Notes: generated from the sequence alone by a model not told the origin. A stretch of 64,000 nucleotides of DNA from Erythrobacter sp. BLCC-B19 (GCF_028621955.1 NZ_CP117516.1:2874001-2938000), one strand, 5' to 3'; numbered from the stretch's first letter, positions 26,065 through 35,458 are shown. Program-made: numbers and translations.

Positions 26065-26162
26065 CACGACAGCTTATCGCGTTAACGCCTTATGGAAATC
26101 TACAGAGGGAAACTACGTAGTCGGCGGGGCGCACCAGAACGGCACGACCCGGCCGACAATCC

Positions 26163-26582
26163 TCAACCAAACCGGTTTTGAAGCTCCAGCAGCGCCAGCG
26201 CCGCCTTGGCTGCCTCGCCGCCCTTGTCCTTCTGGGCCGGGTCGGCGCGGACCAGCGCCTGCGCTTCGTTCTCGACCGTGAGGATGCCGTTGCCGATGGC
26301 GATGCCATCCATGGTGAGCGCCATGATCGCGCGCGCGCTTTCGCCTGCGACGATCTCGAAGTGATAGGTCTCGCCGCGGATCACCACGCCGATCGCGACG
26401 AAGGCGTCATAGCGGTCGGCCTCGGCAGCGAGCGCAATCGCGCCGGGGATCTCGAGCGCGCCGGGAACAGTCAGCACCTCGACCTTGTGGCCCTTGGCTT
26501 CGAGCGCGGCGCGGGCACCGGCGATCAGCATATCGTTGAGGTGGGCGTAAAAGCGCGCTTCGACGATGAGGATGTCGGCCAT
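26163..26582 (-). CDS. ribH: 6,7-dimethyl-8-ribityllumazine synthase
   Basis: A 139-residue lumazine synthase performing the penultimate riboflavin step, joining the RibB product with the pyrimidine intermediate. Family segments: [34 protein letters not shown], and [20 protein letters not shown] with the catalytic histidine. It begins 6 bp after the ribB stop, so the two form a riboflavin operon. Length is at the short end but normal for alphaproteobacterial RibH. Confidence 0.97.
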   Translation of the reverse strand: MADILIVEARFYAHLNDMLIAGARAALEAKGHKVEVLTVPGALEIPGAIALAAEADRYDAFVAIGVVIRGETYHFEIVAGESARAIMALTMDGIAIGNGILTVENEAQALVRADPAQKDKGGEAAKAALALLELQNRFG

Positions 26583-26588
26583 GATGGG

Positions 26589-27836
26589 TTACTCCGGAAT
26601 GGGATGGAAATCAGTGATGGTCAGGCCATAGCCTTCAAGCGCGACCAGATCGGGGCGGCTGTTGGACAGGAGCACCATCTCGGTTACGCCAAGGTCAGCG
26701 AGGATTTGCGAGCCGATGCCGATGTTGCGCTGCTCTTCGCCGGCCGCCCAGGTTCCGGTGCCGACGCGCCCTGTCAGGATGACGATGACGCCAGAGCCAT
26801 GATCGCCGACGGCCTGCATCGCGCGCTGGAGCGTGCGTTTGCGCGGGCCCGGTGCGCCCAGCACGTCATCGAACACCGAAATCGGGTGAACGCGGGCGAG
26901 GGTGGGCTCGCCGGGGATGACATGGCCCTTCTGCAACACATAGGCCTCGGAGCCCGCCACGCGGTCGCGATAGGTGATCATGCGCCACTGGCCGCCATAA
27001 TCGGAAGTGAAGGCGCTCTCGCCAAGACGCTCGACCAGATGGTCGTTGCGCATCCGATAGGCAATCAGGTCACGGATCGTGCCGATCTTGAGATCGTGCT
27101 TGCGCGCAAAGGTGATCAGATCGTCGAGCCGGGCCATCGTCCCGTCCTCGTTCATGATCTCGCAGATCACGCCCGACGGGTTCAGCCCGGCAAGCCGCGA
27201 GATATCCACCGCGGCTTCGGTATGCCCGGCGCGCACCAGCGTGCCGCCATCGCGCGCCATCAGCGGGAAGACGTGGCCCGGGGTGACGAGGTCGTCCGCG
27301 CCCTTGGCGGCGTCGATCGCGACCGAGATGGTGCGGGCGCGGTCAGCCGCCGAGATGCCGGTGGTCACGCCTTCCTTCGCCTCGATCGAGATGGTGAAGG
27401 CGGTCTGCATCGATTCCTTGTTGTTGCGGCTCATCGGCGAGAGGCCGAGATGGTCGACCCGCTCCTTGGTCAGCGCGAGGCAGATCAGGCCGCGCCCGTG
27501 GGTGGCCATGAAGTTGATCGCCTGCGGGGTCGCCATCTGCGCGGGGATGATGAGATCGCCTTCGTTCTCGCGGTCTTCGTCATCGACGAGAATATACATC
27601 CGGCCGTTGCGCGCCTCGTCGATAATCTCCTCGATCGTTGCGAGCACCGGCCGGTCGGCGTTCGCGTCAAGGAAGGCTTCGAGCTTGGCGAGGGTTTCGG
27701 CAGTGGGGTTCCAGCTCTCCTCGCCGCAATCGCGCAGGGTGTTGGCATGGAGGCCCGCCGCGCGGGCGAGGCCGGCGCGGGTCATGGTGCCCGATGTGAC
27801 GAGATCGCGAACGCGTGTGATTGTTGATGTGCTCAT
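26589..27836 (-). CDS. ribB: 3,4-dihydroxy-2-butanone-4-phosphate synthase with N-terminal HTH and degenerate GTP cyclohydrolase II domain
   Basis: A 415-residue three-part protein. Residues 1-55 form a helix-turn-helix (TRAGLARAAGLHANTLRDC, then ETLAKLEAFLDA). Residues 61-262 are RibB, with the acidic metal loop DDEDRENEGD at 85-94 and GHTEAAVD at 204-211; this makes the four-carbon precursor of lumazine. Residues 263-415 resemble GTP cyclohydrolase II, but the zinc cysteines are missing: the segment reads VHPISVFDDVLGAP at 316-329. So RibA activity is probably lost and must be encoded elsewhere. A perfect dyad lies just upstream of its start. Coupled with ribH. Confidence 0.93.
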   Translation of the reverse strand: MSTSTITRVRDLVTSGTMTRAGLARAAGLHANTLRDCGEESWNPTAETLAKLEAFLDANADRPVLATIEEIIDEARNGRMYILVDDEDRENEGDLIIPAQMATPQAINFMATHGRGLICLALTKERVDHLGLSPMSRNNKESMQTAFTISIEAKEGVTTGISAADRARTISVAIDAAKGADDLVTPGHVFPLMARDGGTLVRAGHTEAAVDISRLAGLNPSGVICEIMNEDGTMARLDDLITFARKHDLKIGTIRDLIAYRMRNDHLVERLGESAFTSDYGGQWRMITYRDRVAGSEAYVLQKGHVIPGEPTLARVHPISVFDDVLGAPGPRKRTLQRAMQAVGDHGSGVIVILTGRVGTGTWAAGEEQRNIGIGSQILADLGVTEMVLLSNSRPDLVALEGYGLTITDFHPIPE

Positions 27837-27848
27837 GCCAGCGCAATA

Positions 27849-27864
27849 TCACATTTTGATGTGA
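27849..27864. promoter_or_regulatory. Dyad upstream of the HTH-RibB gene, candidate operator
   Basis: TCACATTTTGATGTGA, perfect 6-bp arms with a 4-bp centre, 13-28 bp before the ribB ATG at 27836. It overlaps the place where a ribosome binding site and promoter would be. Because the gene product has a helix-turn-helix, self-binding is an attractive guess but unproven. Confidence 0.5.
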
Positions 27865-27932
27865 AGGCAAACCGGCTTGTTCCTCATCAATATGGCAGGC
27901 GCGGATGCCCTGCGCAGCCGCAACCGATCCGG

Positions 27933-29924
27933 TCATGCCCCCTCCTTCCGGCGCAGGTCGTAGCTGTTCCGCATGAGGAACGGCGCCCCGGCAGCCCGTG
28001 TCAGCGTGGTAATCCGCAGCCTCCCACTATCCCGCGTCACAATCTTGCGTGCGAGCAACACCTGCCCATTTTCGGTCATGGTGCCATCAAGCACGATCGT
28101 GAGCGCGCTGCCGTCTGCCGCGCTTCGTGCTTCCGCGAGGTTCCATTGTCCGGACGGCTTCGCACCGCTGGTGATGCTGACAGTCTTGCCTGCTGCATCG
28201 ATCAGCCAGGTCTCGGCCGAGCGAACCGTCTTGCCGGGGCCATCGTCGAATGTCCACGCGAGCGCCTGTCCGTCGCTCTGCATCACGGTCGGCAAGGTCT
28301 GACGCGCATCATTGCCATAGTCGCGATAGTCGAGCGTCCCGCTCCAGTCGCCAGCCAAAGCCTGGGCGAGCAGCGCGCCAGCTTCGGCGCTTGTCGGCAT
28401 CTGACCGCGCGCGACGGCCAGAGTGCGATCGCGGCCCGCCTCAAGATCCGCAAGCGTCGGCACCACCAATTGATCGACCGGCACCCCCTTGCCGGGCACG
28501 AAGCTGGCGATGTTGGTACGGTTCCAGGCTTCGGGGATGCGCACCTTGATCCCGCTTTCGGGGAGCTTCAGCAGGAAAATACTGCCCGATGTCGGCCCTT
28601 CTGCGCTGCCCGCACTGTCCTCGCCGATGATGACGGCACCCGCCTTCTCCTTGAGCTGCGCGATGGTGCGAGTGGCGCCCGATCCGTTGCGCGGCCCGCT
28701 GAGAATGGTGAGCCGCCCGCGAAAGGCGAGGTCACGGATGGGCTGTTGCTCGAAGGTGCTGTCGCCATCGCTGACGGCTTCTCCGCTCAGCACCGGGATG
28801 CGGTCATACCAGCCGTCGGCACTCCGGGTGAATGCATCGAGCGGCGGATTGAAGCGCGCCTCGCGGTCCCCCCATGTCTCGAAATAGTCGGGCAGATCGC
28901 CATAGCGCACCGCCTTGTAGCGGATCGGCTTTGACCAGGTGAAGGGCCGGTCGATCAGATAGCGCCCGAGCGCCACCGAGACATCCTCCGATCCCCCGCC
29001 ATTATTGCGCAGATCAAGGATCAGGTGGTCTGTCCCCGCCTCTTTCATCGAGGCGAAGAACCCGCTCAGGAAGGCGCTCGCCTGCACCGGATTGCGGTAA
29101 TTGACGAAGGTGTCGATGCCGAGCCGGGCGGTCTTGCCGCTCATCCGCCAGGTGATCGCATTGTAGAATTCGCTGCGATACTTCGCCCCTGGCCCGGCCA
29201 GCGCGGTCCATTGGGCGAAGCGGATCGGCTTGAGTGTGGCGGTGGCGGACGTCAGTGCTCCAGGCACCTTCCATTCGATCTGCCAGCTTTCGGGAAAACC
29301 GAAGAGCGCCGGGTAGTTCTCGTTGAAGTCGTCGCCCATCAGATCGCTGTCATCGGCAAGCTTGGCGGCGATCGCCTGATCGGTGGTGCCATCATAGGCA
29401 ACCAGCGGGGCAAGCTGCAGCAGCAGCGCCGGCACGGGCTTGCCATTGATGGCAAGAATCTCGCTCCCCGCGGGCGGTGCGCCCGGTTGGCCATCGCTGG
29501 AGACGACGATCATCCGTCCCTCGATCAGCTGAAAGCGTAGCGGCAGGTGGGTGGCATTGCGGGTGCGGAAGTCATCGAGCGCCTCCGACATTTCGGCCTT
29601 GGTGTGGTCGCAGTGGATGACGGCGAGCAGCCGGGCGATCTCGGCATGAAGCGCGAGTTCCGTGATCGGAGCCGCCGCTGCCGCTTCCAGCCGGGCGAAA
29701 GCGGCATCGATCACCGGCTTGTCGCTGTAGCGATAGAGCCCCGGGTGCACGGTTTCGAGCGCGCGGCGCAGCAAGGCCACATCGCGGCTCGCCTGCTCGG
29801 CGCTCAGGATGCGCGGGCTGTAGCGCGCTTGATCGGTGGTCTGCGCTGCAAGCGGCGCGGCGATGGGGGCGGTCAGGGACAGTGGCAGGGCCAGCATGGC
29901 GGCGGCATAGGCAAGGTGCTTCAT
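27933..29924 (-). CDS. S41-family (tail-specific type) periplasmic peptidase
   Basis: A 663-residue exported protein. Residues 1-27 are a signal peptide ending APLAAQ. An N-terminal helical domain is followed by a PDZ-like region (PAGSEILAINGKPVPALLLQL) and the S41 core: TDHLILDLRNNGGGSEDVS, then LTILSGPRNGSGATRTIAQL with the serine expected to be the nucleophile, and VIIGEDSAGSAEGPTSG. The last 160 residues look like a beta-rich accessory domain. It follows the AraC-type membrane regulator by 69 bp, suggesting the regulator controls it. Substrate unknown. Confidence 0.87.
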   Translation of the reverse strand: MKHLAYAAAMLALPLSLTAPIAAPLAAQTTDQARYSPRILSAEQASRDVALLRRALETVHPGLYRYSDKPVIDAAFARLEAAAAAPITELALHAEIARLLAVIHCDHTKAEMSEALDDFRTRNATHLPLRFQLIEGRMIVVSSDGQPGAPPAGSEILAINGKPVPALLLQLAPLVAYDGTTDQAIAAKLADDSDLMGDDFNENYPALFGFPESWQIEWKVPGALTSATATLKPIRFAQWTALAGPGAKYRSEFYNAITWRMSGKTARLGIDTFVNYRNPVQASAFLSGFFASMKEAGTDHLILDLRNNGGGSEDVSVALGRYLIDRPFTWSKPIRYKAVRYGDLPDYFETWGDREARFNPPLDAFTRSADGWYDRIPVLSGEAVSDGDSTFEQQPIRDLAFRGRLTILSGPRNGSGATRTIAQLKEKAGAVIIGEDSAGSAEGPTSGSIFLLKLPESGIKVRIPEAWNRTNIASFVPGKGVPVDQLVVPTLADLEAGRDRTLAVARGQMPTSAEAGALLAQALAGDWSGTLDYRDYGNDARQTLPTVMQSDGQALAWTFDDGPGKTVRSAETWLIDAAGKTVSITSGAKPSGQWNLAEARSAADGSALTIVLDGTMTENGQVLLARKIVTRDSGRLRITTLTRAAGAPFLMRNSYDLRRKEGA

Positions 29925-29993
29925 CGGGAGGGCTCCATCTTTCAGGGATGCCGCCGCAATTGCCCGCACAGGCTCCAGCCCGCGCCTCAATCC

Positions 29994-31115
29994 TCAAACG
30001 GGAAGAGATTTTTGCGATTTGGAACGCCACGCGCTCGGGTTCATTCCGGCAAATTCCCGGAAAGCGCGGTTGAAACTCGCCTTGGAATTGAACCCGGCAT
30101 CAAGCGCAAGTGTCAGCAAATCGCGCTCCTCGCCCGGCACGGCCAGCAGCGCCTGGATGGCCGCAACCCGGCGGCGATTGATGATAGCGTTGAAGTTCTC
30201 GCCCGACGCTGCTCCCAGCGCGCGCGACAGGTAGGTTGTGTTGGTTCCCAGCGTCCGGGCGAGACTGGCAAGCGTCAGCGCCGGATCGCGCCACAATTGC
30301 TCCGCGTCGATCCGCGCGATCCACGCCTCACCCTGCGCGGCCCAATCGCGCAGCGGCGCAGATGCAGGCGGCGTGGGCTCGGGCTCGGGCGGTGCGAGCG
30401 CCTGCGGAAACCGTGTCTCGGCATGGCGCCAGCCAGCGATGCCGAGATACAGAACCAGCAGGCTGTAGCCGACATAGAGCGGGAACTGGTCGAAATAGTC
30501 GCGCGCCGGATCGATCCGCTTCGCGATCAGGAACCCCGCCCAGATTGCCCCGGTCGTCACCAGCGCGACGAGAAAATTGCGGATCCACACCGGATCGAAA
30601 TCAACGCTGTCGGTGCGGTTTTCGTCCAGCCATTGGCGATAGGTACGATAGCGCCGGTATGCGATCGCGCCGTAGACCGCGATGCTGACCAGCGCGGCAA
30701 AGTCGAAGGCGGGATCGATGAAAGGTTCGTGGACGGCATCGTTCCAGCGGTCCTTCACCGGCAGGGGAAAGGGGAAGACCAGCGCATAGGCGAGAAATTG
30801 CACGGTCACCGGCAAGAAGTGTGGCCAGACCCGTGCCGGGGACGCTTCGACCAGCGAGACGGTGTAGAGGTAAAGCAACGGCCCGAATGCAAGCGTCAGG
30901 GATACGGGCGCGAAGCTCAGCCACGGCCACCTATCGTAGAAACCGGCATAGCCGATGATATAGGGCGTCATCAGAGCGACAACGGCTGCGATCAGTAGCG
31001 CCAGCCAGCGATTGGCCGCGCGGTTGGTCTTGGTGCGCGCCAGCAGCACGGCCAGCAAGACCCCCTGCATCGCGCAGATCAGCAGCGTGATGCTCATGGG
31101 GCCGAATGCGATCAT
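29994..31115 (-). CDS. AraC-family regulator with N-terminal multi-pass membrane domain
   Basis: A 373-residue protein (starting at ATG 31115; ATG 31097 is also possible). The first ~250 residues contain about seven hydrophobic helices (ITLLICAMQGVLLAVLLA, ALLIAAVVALMTPYIIGYAG, etc.). The last 110 residues form an AraC/XylS helix-turn-helix pair (LTLASLARTLGTNTTYLSRALG then LLTLALDAGFNSKASFNRAFRE). It is a one-component membrane sensor with a cytoplasmic DNA-binding output. The S41 peptidase gene follows on the same strand. The signal sensed is unknown. Confidence 0.88.
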   Translation of the reverse strand: MIAFGPMSITLLICAMQGVLLAVLLARTKTNRAANRWLALLIAAVVALMTPYIIGYAGFYDRWPWLSFAPVSLTLAFGPLLYLYTVSLVEASPARVWPHFLPVTVQFLAYALVFPFPLPVKDRWNDAVHEPFIDPAFDFAALVSIAVYGAIAYRRYRTYRQWLDENRTDSVDFDPVWIRNFLVALVTTGAIWAGFLIAKRIDPARDYFDQFPLYVGYSLLVLYLGIAGWRHAETRFPQALAPPEPEPTPPASAPLRDWAAQGEAWIARIDAEQLWRDPALTLASLARTLGTNTTYLSRALGAASGENFNAIINRRRVAAIQALLAVPGEERDLLTLALDAGFNSKASFNRAFREFAGMNPSAWRSKSQKSLPV

Positions 31116-31256
31116 GCGGTCGTATATGGCGCATTTGCCGATCTGTTGAAACACGCCCGGCAAGCGAGCGCCAATCAGGCGGCTGCGTGAGGCAGGTTCC
31201 CGGCATCAGCCTTGGCTTGCGCAAAGCTCGGCGCCGTGCCCCAGTGCGTCCTTATC

Positions 31257-32171
31257 CTATGCTCGCGATTGACCGCGCAGGAAGGCGGCGGCTTCGCGGA
31301 GCGCGAGGTCGGCCTCGGGCAGCTTGCCCATGAAGATCGGCCAGACGTGCGGCAGATCGGGCCACAGCGACAGGCGCACCGTCGCGCCTTGCCCCCAGGC
31401 TCTCTGCGCAAAGACCAGCGCTTGCCCGCGCAAGGTTTCGGCCGTGCTGGCCAGAATCAGCGTCGGCGGCAGTTGGGCGAGGGCGGAATCCTCTGCCCGA
31501 AGCGGGCTGATTGCGGGGTCGGACAGGTTGTGATCGGGGGCATAGAGCGTGGCCACCAACGCCATCCCATCGCCCTCCACGGCCGGATCGTCCGCCGGGC
31601 GGCTGAAACCTGCCTCCAGCGGCTCAAGGGCGAGGAAGGGGCTGAACAGCACCAGCCGATCCGGGCGCGGGACGTCGGCCATCGGGGCAAGGCCAAGGGC
31701 GAGCGCCGCCGCGAGATTGCCGCCTGCCGAATCCCCGGCCAGCGCAAGCGCTCCGCACGCGCCTGGCCCGTCCGGGCCGTGCTGGGCCGCATGGGCCAGC
31801 GCCTGCGCGCAATCGATCAAACCGGCAGGGAAGGGATGTTCGGGCGCGAGGCGGTAGTCGGGCACCAGCACGGGAAACCCGCTGAGATGGGCGAGTTCGG
31901 CGGCGAGCGTGCGGTGACTGTTCAGCGAACCCGCCACCCATCCGCCGCCATGGCAATAGACGATCCGCCCATCGCCGGGCGCAGGCGGAACCAGCCACTC
32001 GGCCGCAAGGTCGCCAATCCGGGTCGGAACCATGCGGCAGGTGGCCATGCCTTCTCCGGCGCAACCCATCGCGTAACCCTCAACCATGCTGCGCATTGCG
32101 GCGATGGGGTCGACGCCCGCATCCGGTTGCTGACGCAGGTGCGCGAAAATCTCTGCCAGTTCGGGGCGCAT
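31257..32171 (-). CDS. Alpha/beta-hydrolase, HSL-family esterase
   Basis: A 304-residue carboxylesterase-like enzyme. The oxyanion motif is HGGG at 74-77, the nucleophile elbow GDSAGG has Ser148, and the late histidine is His275 (LPHVW). A glutamate at about 245 (ASTAETLRG) sits where the family's catalytic acid is expected. It begins 5 bp after the stop of the TonB-dependent receptor gene, so both are likely cotranscribed and may handle one substrate: the receptor imports an ester that this enzyme cleaves. No signal peptide is seen, so it should be cytoplasmic. Confidence 0.92.
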   Translation of the reverse strand: MRPELAEIFAHLRQQPDAGVDPIAAMRSMVEGYAMGCAGEGMATCRMVPTRIGDLAAEWLVPPAPGDGRIVYCHGGGWVAGSLNSHRTLAAELAHLSGFPVLVPDYRLAPEHPFPAGLIDCAQALAHAAQHGPDGPGACGALALAGDSAGGNLAAALALGLAPMADVPRPDRLVLFSPFLALEPLEAGFSRPADDPAVEGDGMALVATLYAPDHNLSDPAISPLRAEDSALAQLPPTLILASTAETLRGQALVFAQRAWGQGATVRLSLWPDLPHVWPIFMGKLPEADLALREAAAFLRGQSRA

Positions 32172-32176
32172 GGCGA

Positions 32177-34354
32177 TCAGAACCGCCGCTCGATGCCGAT
32201 GCCGAAATGGCGCGGCGGCTCAAGCGAGGCAACCCGCACCGATCCGAGCAGCGGCGAGACCACCGCGAGGCTGGACAGCACCCGCCGGTCGGTCAGGTTG
32301 CGGGCGAAGACATTGACCGCCCAGCCGCCGTCCGGGCTGGTCCACACCGCGCCCAGATCGAACCGCGCAAAGCCGCCCTGCCGCGCATCGGCGGTGTTGA
32401 ATTCGGTGAAGAAGTATTCCGAGCGCCACTGCATCGCCCCGTTGAAATCGAGCTGGCTCCCGCCCGCCAGATCGGCGCGATACCGGGCCGAGACCGTGCC
32501 CTGCCAGCGCGAGGTGAGGGGGAGGCGGTTGCCCGACACATCAAAGGGCTGGAACCCGCGCCGCTGGTCGGTGGAGATGAAGCTGCCGAATTCGGCATCC
32601 ATCCAGCTGCCCGACAGGCCCAGCGTCAGGCCGGGCGCAGGCTTGACGCTCGCCTCAAGCTCGATTCCCTTAATCTGCGCCGAGGCGGCATTGGCGAGGA
32701 TCTGGCTGAGCGGCCCGACCTGCACGATCTGAAGATCGTCATAATCGGAACTGTATCCGGTGAGGTTGAACGTCCATCCCGGCCCGGAAAGCCGTGCGCC
32801 GGCCTCGATGGTGACGTTGATCTCCGGGTCGACCGCCGGGGTAAAGGCGCCGACATTGAGCGCGCCTGATTTGAACCCGCGTGCGACCGAGGCATAGAGC
32901 AGCACGTCATCGGACGGCGTGAAATCGACCCCCGCCTTGCCCGACCACTCGCCCCAGCCATCGCGCTGCTGGCCGGTGATGGTGGGCGCAAGAAAGGTCA
33001 GGAACTCGCGCGCCCGCTTGTCATCGTCGCTATACCGCCCGCCGAGCCGCAGTGCGACCGTGTCGGACAGTGCCAGCTTGCCGTCGGCATAGGCGGCGAG
33101 CGCCTCGGTGGTGACGGTGCCGCCGCCTGCAAAGGCGAAGGGGAAGGGCTGGGTGACGGGCAATGCCGGGTTGAGGAAGGCGGCCGGCAAGACCCCATCG
33201 ACCAGCGTCGCGCGGGACTGGCGGAAGCGCAGCCAGGTCGCCCCGGCCAGCCAGTCGAGCCCGCCACTGGTGCCCTGCACATAGGCCTCAAGGCTCGATT
33301 GGGTGCTGTCGGTGTCGAGCGTGGTGGTGCTGACGCTGCGCTCGGTGCCGTCCTGATCATAGGTGATCAACCTGTCCGACCCGCGCGTGTCGGCGATGAC
33401 CACCAATTCGGCCCCACCGACCGGCTGTTCGAGCCGTCCGGTCACCGACCACACCTCGCGCCGGTTCTCCGCGCCCTGGCTCTTGAAGCTGCGCGGATCG
33501 GCGGAAGGGCGCACGCCGAACAGCAGCTCGGCCGGGTGCGGGAAGGGATCGGCGAGGATCTTGAGCGCTGGGCCTGAATCGTTCTGGGTATAGCCGGTGG
33601 CGGTCAGCAGCAGGCGGCCTGCGCCAACCGGGACGGCGAGTTGCAAGCGGCCTGCGAGGCTGTCCTCACCATCGCCCCGTTCGCGTGCGCCGGCGGTATC
33701 GGCCAGTTCGTTGCGGGTGAAGCCGCCGAGCCGCCGATACTGAACGCTCGCCCTTGCAGTGACCCCGCCGCCGAGCGGGCCGGAGAGCACCGCTTCGCCC
33801 TGAACCCGCCCGAAATCGCCCAATTGCACGCCGACGCGGCCCTCGAAGCTGTCGGTCGGCGCGGCCGAGACGAGGTTCACGGCGCCGCCCGTCGCATTGC
33901 GCCCATAGAGCGCGCCCTGCGGCCCGCGCAGCACCTCGATCCGCTCCAGATCGAGAAACGCCACCGCGGTCGCTTCCTGATCGGACAGATACACCCCGTC
34001 GGCATAGGTCGCCACGCCCGGATCGCCGCCGGGCGAGAAGAAGTTGTTGCCAACCCCGCGGATGAAGATCTGCGCGATACCGAAGCTCTGTGCAAAGCTG
34101 AGGCTTGGCACCTTCTGGGCGAGTTCCGTAAGGCCTTGATTGCCGCCCTGCCGCAACGCCTCGCCATCCAGCACCGAGAGCGCAAGCGGCGTGTCCTGCA
34201 CGCTGGTGCTGCGCCGCTCAGCGGTGACGATGATTTCGTCCGGCTCGGCCTGCGCGGCACTGTCGGCTCCCTCGCTGGCATCCTGAGCCGCGGCACCTGA
34301 CGCTGCGACCAGCGCCAGCACCGACGCCGCACTCCCGAAGATTGTTCTGCGCAT
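32177..34354 (-). CDS. TonB-dependent outer-membrane receptor
   Basis: A 725-residue receptor with signal peptide (1-29, ending SGAAAQ), a TonB-box region DEIIVTAERRSTSVQDTP, a plug domain with IRGVGNNFFSPGG and VLRGPQGALYGRNATGGAVN, and a beta-barrel ending in RHFGIGIERRF with terminal phenylalanine. It takes up a substrate across the outer membrane using TonB energy. The start at 34354 has GGGAGG upstream. It is coupled to the esterase gene and divergent from an AraC-type regulator, which makes regulation by that protein likely. Not a recognisable siderophore receptor. Confidence 0.95.
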   Translation of the reverse strand: MRRTIFGSAASVLALVAASGAAAQDASEGADSAAQAEPDEIIVTAERRSTSVQDTPLALSVLDGEALRQGGNQGLTELAQKVPSLSFAQSFGIAQIFIRGVGNNFFSPGGDPGVATYADGVYLSDQEATAVAFLDLERIEVLRGPQGALYGRNATGGAVNLVSAAPTDSFEGRVGVQLGDFGRVQGEAVLSGPLGGGVTARASVQYRRLGGFTRNELADTAGARERGDGEDSLAGRLQLAVPVGAGRLLLTATGYTQNDSGPALKILADPFPHPAELLFGVRPSADPRSFKSQGAENRREVWSVTGRLEQPVGGAELVVIADTRGSDRLITYDQDGTERSVSTTTLDTDSTQSSLEAYVQGTSGGLDWLAGATWLRFRQSRATLVDGVLPAAFLNPALPVTQPFPFAFAGGGTVTTEALAAYADGKLALSDTVALRLGGRYSDDDKRAREFLTFLAPTITGQQRDGWGEWSGKAGVDFTPSDDVLLYASVARGFKSGALNVGAFTPAVDPEINVTIEAGARLSGPGWTFNLTGYSSDYDDLQIVQVGPLSQILANAASAQIKGIELEASVKPAPGLTLGLSGSWMDAEFGSFISTDQRRGFQPFDVSGNRLPLTSRWQGTVSARYRADLAGGSQLDFNGAMQWRSEYFFTEFNTADARQGGFARFDLGAVWTSPDGGWAVNVFARNLTDRRVLSSLAVVSPLLGSVRVASLEPPRHFGIGIERRF

Positions 34355-34498
34355 TGCACGCCTCCCCTCTGCTGTGTTTTGCAGCAAGACTAGGGTGCCG
34401 ATGCAGAGCGCGGGAAGGACAGCAGCGCGCGACCAAAGCGGACATTTTCGCTCAAATCAGTCATTGCCAAGCGCAAGGCGCTGGCCGAGAATGATGAC

Positions 34499-35458
34499 AT
34501 GAGTGCGCAGATCCCCTTCGCCTTTCTTGCGACCCTGCTCGGCGATGTCCGGGCGCGTGCGATGCTGCTCGCGGCCGGACTGCCCGATGACGGCACACCG
34601 ATCGGGCATCTCGATTTCTGGCGGCTGCTGCGCAACAATATCGATCAGACCGGCGACGAACGGCACGCGCTCGGGCCGGATACCGTGCCTGACGGCAGCT
34701 TCGAACTCCTGCTCGCAGCGATGCGACTGGGGCAGGATCTGGGCGAGGGGCTTGTGCGACTGGCGGCGGCCTCGCGGATCGTCTGGCCCGATCTGCCACT
34801 CGCCGTGCGGCGCGGCCATGACCTTCGTCTGCGTGTGCCCGGCACGGCCGATGTGCCGATCCAGCGGCGGCTTTATGTCGAAATGGTGGTGGTGGTGCTC
34901 CACACCGCGTGCTGCTGGATGGCAGGGCAGAAGCTCCAGCCGCGCCGCCTGATCGCGCCGCGCGACGATGCGCCGGGGAGTGGCGCGATGTTTGCGCTGC
35001 TGGGCTGCCCGGTGGTTCGGCGCGGGCAGGATATCGAGCTGGTCTACCCTGCCAGCGCGGCGGATCTCACGATCGTCGCCGATCGGTTCGAGCTTTGGCC
35101 CAATCTGCTGTTCGAGACCTATCGTCAGATTACCGCCGAGCCGCTGGCACACACCAGCACGGCCGAACAGGTGCTTGATCTCTTGTGGCAGGCTCCGCTC
35201 GACCAGCCGACGCTGGCGGCGGCGATGGGCGTTTCGGTCGCCACCTTGCGCCGCCGCCTCGCCGAGGAAGGGCACTCCTATCGCGGGCTGATCAGCCATG
35301 TTCGCCAGCAACAGACCCTCGCCGCCCTGAAGGCCTCGATTGGCCTTGAAGACCTCGCCGAGGGGCTGGGCTATTCCGAAGCCCGCAGTCTGCGCCGTGC
35401 CACCCGCCGCTGGTTCGGTGCCCCGCCGAGCGAACTGCGCAAGCCGCGTCAGATCTGA
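34499..35458 (+). CDS. AraC-family regulator (OruR/ArgR-like)
   Basis: A 319-residue regulator with an N-terminal effector domain (about 1-200, GDVRARAMLLAAGLPDD, then FELLLAAMRLGQDLGEGL) and a C-terminal AraC helix-turn-helix (PTLAAAMGVSVATLRRRLAEEGHSYRGL then GLEDLAEGLGYSEARSLRRATRRWFG). It reads away from the TonB receptor gene across a 144-bp shared promoter region. This is a common layout in which the regulator activates the receptor and downstream enzyme upon sensing the imported compound. Confidence 0.9.
   Translation: MSAQIPFAFLATLLGDVRARAMLLAAGLPDDGTPIGHLDFWRLLRNNIDQTGDERHALGPDTVPDGSFELLLAAMRLGQDLGEGLVRLAAASRIVWPDLPLAVRRGHDLRLRVPGTADVPIQRRLYVEMVVVVLHTACCWMAGQKLQPRRLIAPRDDAPGSGAMFALLGCPVVRRGQDIELVYPASAADLTIVADRFELWPNLLFETYRQITAEPLAHTSTAEQVLDLLWQAPLDQPTLAAAMGVSVATLRRRLAEEGHSYRGLISHVRQQQTLAALKASIGLEDLAEGLGYSEARSLRRATRRWFGAPPSELRKPRQI

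Larger units (their letters stand above)
25720..26162. other. 443-bp intergenic region between the MarR-like gene and ribH
   Basis: This is one of the longest gaps in the window and has lower GC than its surroundings. It contains a terminator-like hairpin (25745-25793), a possible 55-codon minus-strand frame (25826-25993) and an 11-bp perfect inverted repeat (26022-26064), each listed separately. I find no tRNA and no convincing longer gene; a plus-strand open frame across it has no recognisable protein features. It may be a decayed gene remnant. Confidence 0.5.

Noticed and set aside
25802..26281. A 159-codon plus-strand frame between the MarR-like gene and ribH
   Set aside because: It overlaps the ribH 3' end, lacks motifs, and its codons have no bias typical of this genome.
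27837..27932. FMN riboswitch before the riboflavin genes
   Set aside because: The gap is only 96 bp and lacks the conserved RFN stems; a simple dyad is seen instead.
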